A DNA stretch of 64,000 nt, taken from positions 14,116,501 to 14,180,500 of the forward strand of contig CP142454.1 in assembly GCA_038049695.1 (NCBI GenBank), written 5' to 3'. The notes below the pieces were generated by a model, which saw only the letters and a list, made by a program, of their open reading frames with translations, was not told the origin of the DNA and searched no databases. Numbering within the stretch: position 1 is the first letter of the stretch; the number at the start of each line of letters is the position of its first letter. This document shows, piece by piece, positions 13,401 through 24,672 of this stretch. A program made the translations under genes and the position numbers. The DNA comes from Cinnamomum chago. Taxonomy: Eukaryota > Streptophyta > Magnoliopsida > Laurales > Lauraceae.

Positions 13401-14504
13401 AGTTAGAAGAAGTTGACTTGATTCAATGCAATACCGTCGAATGGATTTAGAACTTGCTCTGGTTAGCTGAGTTGAGTCGAAGTTTTTGAGCTAAGGTTTT
13501 TTCTTTAGGGCGGGGGGCTCTTGGTGGAGGAATTTAAGAAATAATTTAAAAAATCAATCTTTATACTAACAAAAAAATAATATTAAAAATTAATATAAAC
13601 AAATTAGTTAACATAATGCCAATATTTTAAAATCAAGTGTGTAATCTAATTTAACTCAAAAAATAGTTATTAAATTATCCCAAAAATTGTAAAAATGTAG
13701 AACTTGTATTGCTCTCCACAAACCAAAAACATTCAATAATGGGCTTAGAGAATTGCGAATTAAATGATTTTAACAAATTTACCTATGAGAATAGTGTTAT
13801 TATTAAAAATGAAATAAGATTAAATAATTTTCTTGAATGTCAGAATATGGATTTGATAATCACATCATTCAGATGCAATTTACATTTTAATTATCGAGTC
13901 AATGTAAATGCATACACGGGTGACATTAATATCATTAAATATATCATTTTATATTGCATAAGATTGTGCTCACTAAAATTTGAGAGAATTTCATTAGTAG
14001 GCTGCGAAATCCATTTAAGCTTGCATGAATTTTCATTAAGTAAGCTGTATAGTGGGTTTCACTCTTTCTCTCACGTCAAGCATGTGGGTGATCACTTATT
14101 GCATCTAGGCTTCCAGGAGAAATAAATAGGTAGAGAAAGAAGAACAAACCCTTAAAACCATATATATATATAAATTCAAATGGAAATAGTAATTTGATTA
14201 CTTTGATGTGTTGTCTTTTGGCTAAAAGAGAACAATGAAATTGCCCTTGTGATTTTTCAAAGTTGTATTCTTTACTAAGAGGAAAGAAAAACTTGTTAAT
14301 GAGCAAAGAAGAAAGAAGAAAGAAGAAAATAAAGTTGAGAAGGGGCAAAGAAGATAAGACCAAAATAGACATCATAATTTAAGATATTTATTTCCTATAT
14401 TTAAGACATCACAATTTAGGAAGGGCAATTGCCCCTGTTAGGTTTTATGAGTATGTTGGCTAATTCATTGGGTTATGGACAAAACAGGGATTGAATTTTA
14501 CAAT
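10461..14504. other. intergenic, no gene recognised
   Basis: Mostly AT-rich DNA. ACGTAGGATCATCAAA occurs twice (about 11987 and 12101) in a local duplication. A 138-codon frame at 13709-14125 is in very AT-rich DNA and resembles nothing I recognise. No termini of a mobile element were identified. Confidence 0.4.
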
Positions 14505-14509
14505 GTATT

Positions 14510-15292
14510 TGTTAGAAGGACTGCCTCACGAATCAGATTCTTCAGGCTAACAGAGATTTCTTCTGCTCGAGCACGAGTTAGTCCGCTCGAGCACGTCAAG
14601 CCAGTAGCATCGCGCGCTCGAGCGCGTCAAGAACAATTGTGAATCTCCGAGACAGAAGCTTCGCGCGCTCGAGCGCTGGATTGAGATAAATTCGGATCGG
14701 ACGAATTTTCTCTCCTCGTTTGGGTGGATGACCTAAACATATATATATGGAGCAAAAATATTCGTGGAGGGTTTTTTTTTTTACGACTCTCTGGTTCCAA
14801 GCCCTAGCATCATTACAAGAGTAATCTGATAGTTCTCCAAAGCCTCTTTTCGACTGATCTGAAGTTCTGAGCATTGGAGTTCTTCTTCTCATTCGAGGTC
14901 GAATCATCTTGAAGACGGATTCAAGGTGATCAGTTCAAGCATGGAGAAAGTGTACGGCGAGTGGTCGGCAAGTGAGCACAGTCCTTAGGTTGAGTCACCA
15001 ACTAGGAAAGGGATGTGATTTCTTACTTGTAACTTTCATTTGATTTAGTACTTGGTTGTCTGTTGGCCTAGACGGTAAGGCCCGTGGTTTTTTCTCATGT
15101 AGGGTTTTTCCACGTATAATTCATGTGTTCTCTTTCTGTGTGTGATTGTTTGTTTTTGTCAACATTCTGGTAAAAATGTTAAGAGTATCTCTTCTTTATT
15201 GAAATCTAATAGAGTAATTAAGAGAAATTGGGATTTGAGCCTGAATTAAGGCCATATTTTTCAGCCCCTACTCAATCCTACCTGTTCTAACA
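14510..15292 (+). mobile_element. Ty1/copia-type solo LTR
   Basis: A 783-bp segment begins TGTTAGAA and ends TTCTAACA, a perfect 8-bp inverted terminal repeat of the TG...CA kind typical of LTRs. It holds a TATA-rich box (CATATATATATGG near 14738) and, further on, a GGGTTTTTCCACGTATAAT stretch like the R/U5 boundary of plant copia LTRs, giving plus orientation. No PBS or internal coding sequence follows and none precedes, so it is a solo LTR. The flanking pentamers (GTATT and GTTGA) do not match, so the target duplication has decayed or recombination was between elements. Confidence 0.7.
14565..14674. repeat. four GCTCGAGC palindromes within the LTR
   Basis: GCTCGAGC occurs at 14565, 14585, 14616 and 14667. 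The last two are extended to CGCGCTCGAGCGC. They sit upstream of the LTR TATA box, where repeated enhancer motifs of plant LTRs are commonly found. Function is inferred only from position. Confidence 0.7.
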
Positions 15293-17640
15293 GTTGATGA
15301 AAGAGCCATTTTTGTTCTCTAATAAATTAGTGAAAGAGCTAAAAAGAGTATTGTATCAACTGCCCCAAATTTTACAAGTTGATGGCCAACAAGGAGGAGA
15401 CGAAGTTTATTTTTATTTTTAGATTCCAACGTTGAACAAGGACTTCTGATTTGTTTCCATTTTTGGGTTTATATTTAAGCTCAATGGATGTATTACTTTT
15501 GCACGTTATTCTAATAGACGGTGGGTTTGCTCCTCAAAAGAAGATGAAGCATGGTGATCATACATGTACTGATCATTACGAGAGAAAAAAGATTTTATAG
15601 CATCTAAGGGCTTGTACAATTAAAGGTATTTCTGACAATGAATGAGGCTAGTTAGGAATTTCAAACGTACTGTGACATGCATCTTGTCACCCTGAGCATC
15701 TCAAATATTTTGTTTGATGCAATGATTCAGAATTCCAAATCACATGAAAATGCTCTTTTAGCTTTGTCAATTTGCTAAAGGAGGAACTGAGCATTTGAAA
15801 TTCATAGAATTTTCATAAACAAGAACTCTTACAATTCTTACAAACCAACAGGCCTTAAGTCTTATATGCCTTAAAAGTGGTAAATATAATCAAATTAAGG
15901 GAGCTAACTATTGATCCCTAAGTTATATTATTTAAATATTCATGAGTTGTCTAATAGGTTTAGGAGAACAAACTTCAATTTTGTATTAAGAAACTTTCAA
16001 CCAAAAAGGTGCATGAGTTAGCTACAATTGGTTTTAATTGCATTGAAGGGGGCTTCTTTGAAAAAAGAAGTGTTAAACATTAAACAAATAATTGAAGAAA
16101 AATCTACATGAAAGATCAGGATAATTTTTCTTTCTATTAAAAAACATCCTCACGATGAAAGCCTGCTGCAAAGAACAAAAGTAGAGTAGAAAATAAAAGT
16201 GGAAATAGATTCAAATCATTCTTACCCCAAGCGGATCTACAAGTCCGTTTAGCTACTGGGCCCACGTGTGCCACTTTTACATTTACTAGTATATATGGGC
16301 ACGTGCAGCTCCTGCAAGTTACGGCTAGCGTGGGGACTAGGGATACATAACCTGCACCGATTTAAATTAAAGGTAATGGTTGGAAGACGTACGATTTCCC
16401 AAGGATTCGATGGGCCATAACCATACATTTTTACATATACAAGCACGCACTCACAATTGACAAATCACAATGGAAGGGAGGAAAATGAATAGTAATATAT
16501 GATGCACAAATAAGTCATGGATATAATAAGGACACGTCAGATATATAAATTATATATATATAAAATAAAATATTAAATACGATATATTACCTATTTTAAA
16601 ATATCCATGCATCATAGGTTGTAATTAATTAAAAGAATAGACATTCATATGATGTCATTGTGAGTCCACTACAGTTCCCTTTGGAAGTCTATCATAGATT
16701 AGACATGGTCTTTGGGAACATGTCTCTAGGTCTAGGGTAGTTGGTGATATGGTTTCACATATTGAGTTTTTCATGATATAAATGGATCCCTAATAGCCAC
16801 AGCTATTCACAACGAGAGAAATCTTTCTTGGAATCTTATGCATATTTGGCGACAAATCAAGTTTTCAACCGTTAAATATAAATCGTAGCATTATCATCCT
16901 TGTAGGCGCTCTACTAATCACGTGGTTCATCATTTTAGCTCACCTATTTTTCCCTTCTGCTACTCTGTTTAATACACAGTTGCCTATTCATATAATTGCA
17001 GCCTATAGATCTAATATACAAGCATCACAACATCAAGAAGTCTCACAGCGTCTGACAGAAGTTACATCAATTTTAGTAGCACAAACATTACAAGCTTCAA
17101 CTGCTTCAATTCCTAACTTCTCTTCAGCATATATGGCCGCAGTAGAGTCACCCCACGAGCAGAATGAGAGTGATACAGATTCAGCTCTGTGAGCTGATTG
17201 TTTATAAGTTTATAGTTTTAGACATTCCTGTTTATTTCTCTTATAGTAGTTGTAGTTGTTTATATTTTTTGTTGGGTTTTTTTTTTTTTTTTAAATCTTT
17301 AATATGCATATATTTTTCAAGCAAAGAAAAATAAAATAAATGAAGCAGTACGACAAAACGATTCAGCAGTGTCTCAGTGTTGACTTACTAGTGACTAGTG
17401 ACTAGAGTGCTCCACATCCACATCAGAACGAATTACTTGGTCATTTTTCATACTACGCACGTGGCAATGGATTACACGATGTCTATCCATTTAGTGGGCC
17501 CCATTACCTGCACGTTTGACAGTTTGGAAAAGCGAGCAAAATGCAAGCAGTCGGGTAAGAGGAAATTGACCATTGGTAAAAATAGGTAACGAATGAATGG
17601 GTTTCTATTATTTTTTTTTTTCTTGGGTAGAAACATCTGG
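15293..17640. other. intergenic, possible orphan exon at 16980
   Basis: AT-rich DNA without a recognised gene. At about 17001 a TTGCAG acceptor-like site precedes an open stretch to the stop at 17190 whose composition (Gln, Ser and Thr rich, acidic C-terminus) is more protein-like than its surroundings. It could be the last exon of a dead gene, but I do not recognise it. Confidence 0.35.
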
Positions 17641-17644
17641 CTGA

Positions 17645-17675
17645 TGTTAGGGTTAGGCTTAGGGTTAGGGTTAGG
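17645..17675 (+). repeat. short telomere-like TTAGGG stretch
   Basis: GTTAGGGTTAGG-type units (about four, one imperfect). The standard plant repeat is TTTAGGG; these are TTAGGG, so this may be a chance or interstitial telomere-like patch. Confidence 0.5.
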
Positions 17676-18659
17676 AATGGGTTTGTTGGGTGCAGGAGGT
17701 GCAGAGAAAAAGGATTGGTACTTTGTCTATAAGAAGGGACTATAGGGAAACTTCTCACCTATGGCTAGATTACATGATATTGTGTTTCCTGGTGGAAAAG
17801 ATTTTTACTTTCCACAAAATGGTGAAAAACTCATAAATCAGTAATGATTTGGACCTAAAGTTTCATGTCCATCCTCTCCTAAAGAACTTGAATTTATACA
17901 TTTAAACAGATTTTTTCAATTTTATATATATTGATGTGCACAAATATCGTTAGCTATACAAATCCTCTAAGATGATTTTGTATTCTAAAGGTGGTAGGGC
18001 ATTAAAATTCCATTAAATTTTGAGACAGTCTTTTCTTTTTAAAGAAAACTTAAAGACAGTTAACTTAAAAGGGATAAAATAATTGGTTGGGGCTGATTTC
18101 TTGGTAAACAGTTATCCATGAGATGAACTTTCAATCTCCTCTCACTGGTAGGAATTTCTTTAAATGGGCCCCACTGATTGTATATACGAACAATATGCAG
18201 TCTCCTTGAGAGAGAGAGAGAGAGAGAGAGTGAGTTTCGGAAGGGCCTTGTGGGGGGGGGGGGGGGTGAAGATCGAATCAAGATGCGGTATCTTGTGTGT
18301 CGGCACGCGTGTCTCGGACTTGTTTGTTAGCGTTTCGGCTCTTGTGCCTGCCTATGTTTCCCCCACCCTCTCTATCTCTATGCTGCTACCGATACGACAC
18401 GGCACTACCACGCCACGTCTCAATGGCATGTCTTCTTGTTTGTTACCGTGACATGCTTCCATTGCATGTCAACTGATACCTTTCAGTTCAACCCAAATGA
18501 AAAAAATGAAAAGAGGCTTCGTTTAATAGAAATAATTCAAAAAAAAAAAAAAAAAAACTCCTACAGTCCCCCAAAGTTCTTGTAAGAACTAAGAATTCCT
18601 CTATTTAATCTCTCTTGATCATATCATAATCTGAAAAAAAGAAACAAAAAAATTGCAAA
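17676..18659. other. intergenic, GA microsatellite
   Basis: Holds a GA run at 18208-18230 and a G-run near 18252-18267. No supported gene. Confidence 0.45.
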
Positions 18660-19290
18660 TATATAATTTGAGCATTCCTATATTGGACGGCTGTTTTGCA
18701 CTTTTGTGGGCTCCAAAAGTCCAATTTGAACCAAACTCTTCACAAGATAAATTTCGGCCAAGGGACTACTAATTCTCAACCATTGATTCGTCTTCAATTT
18801 TGATATATTTACAAGAAACTCAAGATATAAAAGAAAATGGCCATTTCTAAAATCTATGGGCCCCATTTTCATGATCTGAACTGCTAAAACTCTTTTAAAG
18901 GCCAATTTTGACTGTTGGATTGAAATCTATATCTTAACTCATCATGAATTGTGAGAAGTGAAAAAATACACACATAATTGTTGGATAAATATATTATTTT
19001 TATACATTGTTTTCCATGTCCATGGAACCTTGTCCAATTTTTTGCCTTTTTATATGCATGTGGGCCTCACAATCATGATCTAAACCATTTAACCTCTTTA
19101 AAATGACCACAATAGCCATGAGATCAAATTTCTTATCTAAATTCCCCACGGATTTTCAGATATTAAAAAAATTAGAATTAAAAATGTATAATTCTGAATT
19201 CTGTGGATCCCATTTTTACAATCTAAAATATCCAAACTCTTTAGAATGCCATTTTCTTCTAAGGGGTCGACTCTGATGCCTGCATTCATC
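18660..19290. repeat. diverged repeats with a GTGGGCCCCATTTTCATGATCT core
   Basis: Phrases of the form (G/C)TGGGC(C/T)CCAxxTTxATGATCTxAAC followed by AACTCTTTAAAATG recur near 18706, 18855, 19060 and 19203, each with associated ACCATTGATT/GACTGTTGGAT text. This suggests a degenerate tandem array with a period of 150-200 bp. No coding content. Confidence 0.5.
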
Positions 19291-19420
19291 ATAAATTTTA
19301 AAACATTTGTGAAATTTTGTGATTTTTTTGTGAAAAATGGTGAATTGTTGGATCCACTTTTTTTCACATATGATGAGGTGTGAAAAATGACAAACAATTG
19401 AAAGTGTTTCAAATGTGACT

Positions 19421-19530
19421 CAATTGCATATAAAAATGTTTCATATGGGAGTCATTTATATATGTAAGTGACTTTCAATTGCATATGAAAATGTTTCATA
19501 TGAGAGTCATTTATATATGTAAGTGACTTT
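19421..19530. repeat. tandem duplication of a 55-bp unit
   Basis: Two adjacent units (19421-19475 and 19476-19530) beginning CAATTGCATAT and ending AAGTGACTTT differ at very few positions. Their CATATG/CACATGTG flavour resembles the subterminal parts of the Harbinger-like element at 47347-48221. Confidence 0.85.
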
Positions 19531-20985
19531 TCTATCACATGTGAAATTGACAGACCACCCCTAAACTAAGGGAACTTAGCCTATGCATGCTTCTCTATTT
19601 CCAATCTCTATTTGTCTAATTGTCTAAAGCTTAGTTGAGGTGTGGAAAATAAGAGCATTTGTCACACCCCTTTACCCCTTATACACTTTAGAGAAGTAGA
19701 GGCAAATCCTCTTAGAATGGCTACATTTTCGGGCATGTGAAAATAAGTGCTTTATCCTCCTTTTTTATGTCTTGATTTTAGATGGTTATGTAGGAATAAG
19801 AATAGAGATGCCAAAAATGCCTTAGTTTACAATTCTGTCATGTTTAATTGACACCAAGCTGAGTTTAGAACTAAGGTGAAAAGTCAGTAATATATATATA
19901 TATATATATGGAAATTTTATGAAAATCTTGAAGTTTTACTTGTCAACCAAAAAAATAATTTTGAAATGAAAAAACCCAATCCAATTCACCGGTAGTTTTC
20001 GGTTTTAAAAAAGCCCCAAGTTCTTGCGAGAATTACTTTATTGAAACCCTTCATATCCTAATCTGAAAAAAGGAAAAAAAGAAAGAAAGAAGAAGAGCCA
20101 ATATCGAGTTGGGAGGGCTGTTTCGCCTCTCTATTGTAGTTAGAATAGAGAAGAATACTATCATTAAAAAAAAAATTTAATAGAGAAGAATACATGAGGT
20201 AACATAATTAAGTAATACCTTTGATCCTATGTAATTCATGAATTACTTTAGGGTCTTTTTTTAATCAGAATTTCTAATGGGAATTTGATATATCTAAAAT
20301 CCATAGAAATTATATTGGCTTGTCCCCTTGGATATTGTAGCTTATGAATTCTCTCCCACCAAATGGGGAAGAATTTATGGATAGATGGCCCCATTGGAAC
20401 TTGAGAAGGCACAAAAAAGGTGAATTCTAATTAGAAATCCAGATCATCAAATGGATCCTAAGATTGGACTAGGGTTGTGTTTTACAGAAAATGGGCTAGG
20501 GTCAAGCCCTTTTTTTCTTCCAACCTTCATATGCTTTTGGAGTTTTATTTGGCTCTAAAAATTAGGCCTAATAACTAAACGGAGCTGGTTCAACAAGCTT
20601 TGTCCGAGTTAACTTGGCCATAAACAATCCGTTGCTTATTTTATTCATGTGCATCTGCCTCCTTGGCAATTTCTGCCGGCAAGCTAGTATGTGTTCCTTA
20701 TCTTTAGCATTTGGATGTCTCTATTTGATATTTGAATATTAAAAAACACAACCTTTTGGATTTGCCTATTCAGCTTGCAAAATTTTCCAATTTTTCAGAT
20801 ATTCAGTTTCTAAAATGCTCAGAACTACTTGGGAATTTCTAAATCCAAAAGGAGGGACAACATTTCGAATTCTCATGTATCTCCCAAATAGAAATTCTTA
20901 GAATCCCAGCAACCAAACTTGCTCAAAGTGAAGTTTCACAAGTATTATGAGTAAGAGTAAGCACATATATATATATATATAATGA
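19531..20985. other. intergenic, no gene recognised
   Basis: AT-rich with a (TA)n run near 19890-19910. No supported gene or element ends. Confidence 0.45.
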
Positions 20986-20989
20986 TGAT

Positions 20990-21014
20990 GGAATCCATCA
21001 CTTGAATATTACCC
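20990..21014 (-). repeat. fragment of foldback element C
   Basis: GGAATCCATCACTTGAATATTACCC matches the right arm of the foldback at 22227-22342 and, like it, is bordered on both sides by (TA)n. Confidence 0.5.
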
Positions 21015-21050
<36 letters not shown>

Positions 21051-21055
21051 CGAGC

Positions 21056-21414
21056 AAGGCTCTTCTAAGCTCAAGTTTAAGATAAAATCTCGTAAGCTTA
21101 TGCTTGTGGAGCCAACTTTTGGTCCATCCAAATGGACCAAATACATGAACTCTCTAAATTGTACGTGTCTAACAAATTTTGGTCAGATCCGAATTTACTG
21201 GACCATTGGATCAACTATGTATCGATCTAAATGACTATTGATCATTAAACTTTTGGGCCAATATGGAGACGATATAAATCATGGTTAGGGCTGCTTTTTT
21301 TGTAGAGAGGAAGATCCCAGAGAGTCCTTAAAATCCCCTCCACCCCCATCCCCGTGTGGGCCACACCACACACTTGAGCTTACCTTATCCTAAGCTTGAG
21401 CTCAGGAGAGCCTT
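21056..21414 (+). mobile_element. TIR element A, copy 1 (MITE)
   Basis: About 359 bp. The left end AAGGCTCTTCTAAGCTCAAG and the right end, read in reverse, AAGGCTCTCCTGAGCTCAAG, form terminal inverted repeats of at least 20 bp with few mismatches, extending into GTTTAAGATAA. There is no coding capacity. It lies between (TA)n/(GA)n on the left and TTTATATATATAA on the right. A second copy follows immediately. The superfamily was not determined because the TA-rich flanks hide the target duplication. Confidence 0.7.
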
Positions 21415-21431
21415 CTTTATATATATAAGGA

Positions 21432-22020
21432 AAGGCTCTCCTGAGCTCAAGCTTAGGACAAAATTTCATAAGCTCACACTTGTGGGGCTCACCATTGGTC
21501 TATCCAAATGGACCAATAGCCCAAGGGGTAGGCCAAGTGGTCAGGACCATGGTTCCTCTCTCTTCTGGAGCTAGAGGGTCCTGGTATCGACTCCCGGTTC
21601 CCCCTCTTCAGGAACCGAATGTTGAGTCTACTTATGCCACCACCTAGGGGCTACAGGGGTTTTACCCGGTTTCTCTCTGGGCTCGGAGGAAATAGTCCAA
21701 TTCAAAGGATTGAGAACCCTTCGTTAGCAAAAAAAAAAAAAGGACCAGACACACGACTCGACTGAATTGCAAATGTCCACTAACTTTCAGTTAAATCTGA
21801 ATTTACTGGACTGTTAGATCAATTGTGTATTGATCCGAATGGACTATTGACCATTAAACATTTGGCGCCTAGATGAAGATAATCACAGTTGGGGTTGATT
21901 TTTTTTTCAAAGAGGAGGGTCCTAGAGAGTCCTTCAAATCCCCCTCATCCCTATCCCCAGGTGGGCACACCACAGACTTAAGCTTACCTTATTCTAAATT
22001 TGAGTTTCGGAGAGCGACCT
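21432..22020 (+). mobile_element. TIR element A, copy 2, interrupted by a SINE
   Basis: Begins AAGGCTCTCCTGAGCTCAAG and repeats the body of copy 1 in the same order: the GGTC(C/T)ATCCAAATGGACCA block, the CTGGACxxTTxGATCAA block, the AGAGAGTCCTT block, and the CATCCCC...GCTTACCTTAT end. The right terminal repeat is more worn. A SINE (21516-21741) splits it just after ATGGACCA. Flanking DNA on both sides is (TA)n. Confidence 0.7.
21516..21741 (+). mobile_element. tRNA-derived SINE (family 2)
   Basis: About 226 bp. TAGGCCAAGTGG near the left end is close to a pol III A box, and GGTATCGACTCCCGG follows at the right spacing for a B box. The 3' end TTCGTTAGC runs into a 12-13 nt A tail. GGACCA is present on both sides, and comparison with the uninterrupted element copy 1 shows this is the duplicated target. 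A truncated copy of the same family lies at 33286-33410. Confidence 0.8.
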
Positions 22021-22034
22021 CCATATATATATAG

Positions 22035-22206
22035 GGGAATGTTCATATGCATCCATCCCTCACCATAGGGTGAGGGATGCTTCCATAAATGGGGGGTTTC
22101 AAGTACACCCTATGTACTTGAAATCCCCCTTTTGTATTTGAAACCCCTCATTTATGGAAGCATCCCTCACCCTATGGTGAGGGATTGATGCATATGAACA
22201 TTTCCC
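22035..22206. mobile_element. foldback element B (inverted repeat)
   Basis: A 172-bp near-palindrome: left arm GGGAATGTTCATATGCATCC..., right arm its reverse complement with few mismatches, arms about 75 bp with a short loop around 22117-22125. Each arm holds a smaller palindrome (CCCTCACCATAGGGTGAGGG). It is flanked by CATATATATATA on both sides. It has no coding potential. An RNA copy would fold into a long hairpin that could feed a small-RNA pathway. Confidence 0.75.
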
Positions 22207-22226
22207 ATATATATATATTTATATAT

Positions 22227-22342
22227 GGGTAATATTTAAGTGAGGGACCCCCTCACCATGTGGTGAGGGACACTCCCTTTTTGGGAAGTTAAGGGAGAGT
22301 TCCTCACCATATGGTGAGGGAATCCCTCACTTGAATACTCCC
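22227..22342. mobile_element. foldback element C (inverted repeat)
   Basis: A 116-bp inverted repeat starting GGGTAATATTTAAGTGAGGGA and ending TCCCTCACTTGAATACTCCC. Each arm holds CCTCACCATxTGGTGAGG, the same internal palindrome type as element B, so B and C are related. It is flanked by (TA)n on both sides. Confidence 0.75.
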
Positions 22343-22357
22343 TATATATATAAATAG

Positions 22358-22530
22358 TTTTTTTTTTTTTTTATACCCAACGAAGGGGGCTGAGACTCAA
22401 GAAAGAGCCCACATATATATGAGAAAGTAGCCTACTTAGTGGAAAGGAAGACCGCATAAACGATAAAAAAAGTCTGCACAAACGAGGAGTTGCCATACCC
22501 GGAATTCGGATAATAACTTACACTCCTTGC
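22358..22530 (-). mobile_element. SINE-like element (family 1), reverse orientation
   Basis: A T-run (22358-22372) is followed by sequence whose reverse complement matches the element at 1196-1403: an ATxCCGAATTCCGGGTAT head, two TTGTGC/TTATGC phrases, and a GAGTCTCAGCCCCCTT 3' end before the A tail. It inserted directly beside foldback element C. Confidence 0.55.
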
Positions 22531-24082
22531 CGGGCTTTTCTTTCTACAAATGAAATATGATGATCGGTATGGTGCCTAGTTACTTTCTTCGGCCCCAGGA
22601 GAAGGTTAGGTGGATGTGGATTATAATTCGACAAGACATTTATGATTGGTTTTTCTAACAATTCCTTTAAAGGTAATCATATGATGGTTGAAATTATCTC
22701 ATTCTAAGTAGTCTAGGTTTCGTCACTTCTGTTCAAATGACAAAAATGCTCAATTGAGACTGTTTTGGTGGATCCCCAGTCAACATACAGATGCATCTGA
22801 TAGTGCTATATCTAGCAACTTTCAACATGTCATAGCCTTCGAAAGGGGGAAATCAAATTGCCAACACAATCAAAAGACACCCTCCCACCTAATGTCAAAT
22901 TTCATTATTTTATATTTGTTGTCTCGAGAAGATAATAGGATATTTTTAAGCTTTGGGTTTTTGTTTGGACACTATTTCAAAAATGTTACAAAATACAAAA
23001 CCAATTTCTTAAATGAAAGACACAAAAATGTGGAAATTTTATTGCTAAGTGATTTAAGAAATAAAAAAAAAAAAAAAAAACAAAAGGTAGAGACTCATGT
23101 ATAATATAATCAATAGTAAGGCTTAGGTTGTTCAAATTATTTTAGATTCACAATGAGTAGTTCATTGTTACTATGTTTAATAACATTTATTACATGATAG
23201 TATTTTCTAGTTGAGATTAAGAATTTGGTTGATTTGCTTATAAATTTCACAATATATCCTTAATTAATTCTTGATATAATTATATGAAATACTATCGAAT
23301 CTGTTATAAATATAAACAAAATTGCATATCTCAACTCATCCTTAAAAAGTAAAACTTATGTTCGAGCAGTTGGTCCACCTACAAAAAAGTCCTCCCATGA
23401 GAAGCCAAGAGTGGTGAATTTGAGCCCTAATATTAAAAGAAATTAATGGCCAATTACACTCTCTATTAGTTCACCAGGGGCTCTAGTTAAAGTGAATATT
23501 TTGACTTGTGCTTATATACAGAGAAAAAAAGCACATATATATATATATGTATATAAAGTAAGTTTTAGTTTGTCTTTGACATGTAAATGCAAGAGTATAC
23601 CATTTATTTCAAAATTTGTGTAGAATAATGTAATATTATCTAAGGAAGGAAGAAGGATCATCCTGCTGGAAAGCATTATGCTAGGTTTCTCCACAATAAT
23701 CTGGAAATGAAAAAATGGTCCACTGAGTTGTCAATTTTGAAAAGGCTTCCACTCAATTATAGTGCTTTTGATGGCCATGAATTAGCAAAGGGATAAAGAC
23801 ACTGTTATCATGAGAGGAAAGCTTATATTGGATTCCATTTCATGCACCTCATCATCTCAATCATTAAATAGGCTTCCTAAACTGCTGCACCCTCGTCCCA
23901 TCTGCAGCCTCTGTTTCTGTTCAACGGTCATCTCACTTCATCCTTTGGACAATAAAAAAGGATGGCTGTGATCTTAAATTGTTTGGGTCCGGTCTCAATA
24001 GTTGCTTTTTGATTCCTCTCTTGCATGAGTTGCCAAATGATCGACGGTTCTCTTGAATTGATGATTTCTCTTTTTATTATAG

Positions 24083-24118
24083 TCACCACTCACCACTCAC
24101 CACTCACCACTCACCACT
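24083..24118 (+). repeat. (TCACCAC)5 minisatellite
   Basis: Five head-to-tail heptamers about 560 bp upstream of the TRM-like start codon. Confidence 0.85.
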
Positions 24119-24340
24119 AACCAGATATCAGGCGTCCTTTTTTATTTGTTTAAATATTTATTTATCTCATGTGCTGGCCAAGTACTAGAAAAGCACTGAA
24201 GAGGGAGAGAAAAAGTCCCAACCTTTCCTCTTGAGCCATTCTATCTTTATTTATTTATTAATATTCATGCCTTGAAAGTTGAAGTGAAACCCCATACGAG
24301 ATTTCATTCTTGCAAGATTCCACTTCGAGTTTTTCTCTTC

Positions 24341-24370
24341 TGAGTTCTGAGTTCTGAGTTCTGAGTTCTG
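24341..24370 (+). repeat. (TGAGTTC)4 minisatellite
   Basis: Four heptamers in the presumed 5' leader or promoter of the TRM-like gene. Confidence 0.85.
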
Positions 24371-24672
24371 GCTCTCCTCCAAATTTCTTCTTAGAACTAC
24401 CCAAGTCCAATTCCAATAGCCTCTCTCTCTCTCTCGCACGCCCGAGACTCTATTTTGTCATCTCTCTGTCTCTTGTCCAAGAACTGCTTTAGTTGAAGTA
24501 TCTTCAACTTCCTCTAAATTGCTTCTCTCTCTCGGTCTCTCTGTCTCCCTCTCTCTCGGGCTTTAGTTGAAAAGCTTTTCAGCTTTGATATGGATACATT
24601 TACAGAATCAGTTTAAGGACCCCAACTTGCGTTCCGATCCTTTTTCCCTTTCATTCATTACTTCCCATTGCA

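Larger units (their letters stand above)
22531..24672. other. intergenic and 5' region of the TRM-like gene
   Basis: No gene in 22531-24080. Closer to the gene lie a perfect (TCACCAC)5 heptamer repeat (24083-24118), a (TGAGTTC)4 heptamer repeat (24341-24370), and CT-rich stretches (24421-24433, 24526-24557) typical of a plant 5' UTR. No convincing TATA box was picked out. Confidence 0.45.

Noticed and set aside
13709..14125. 138-codon frame as a gene
   Set aside because: Very AT-rich, no recognisable domain, no gene context.
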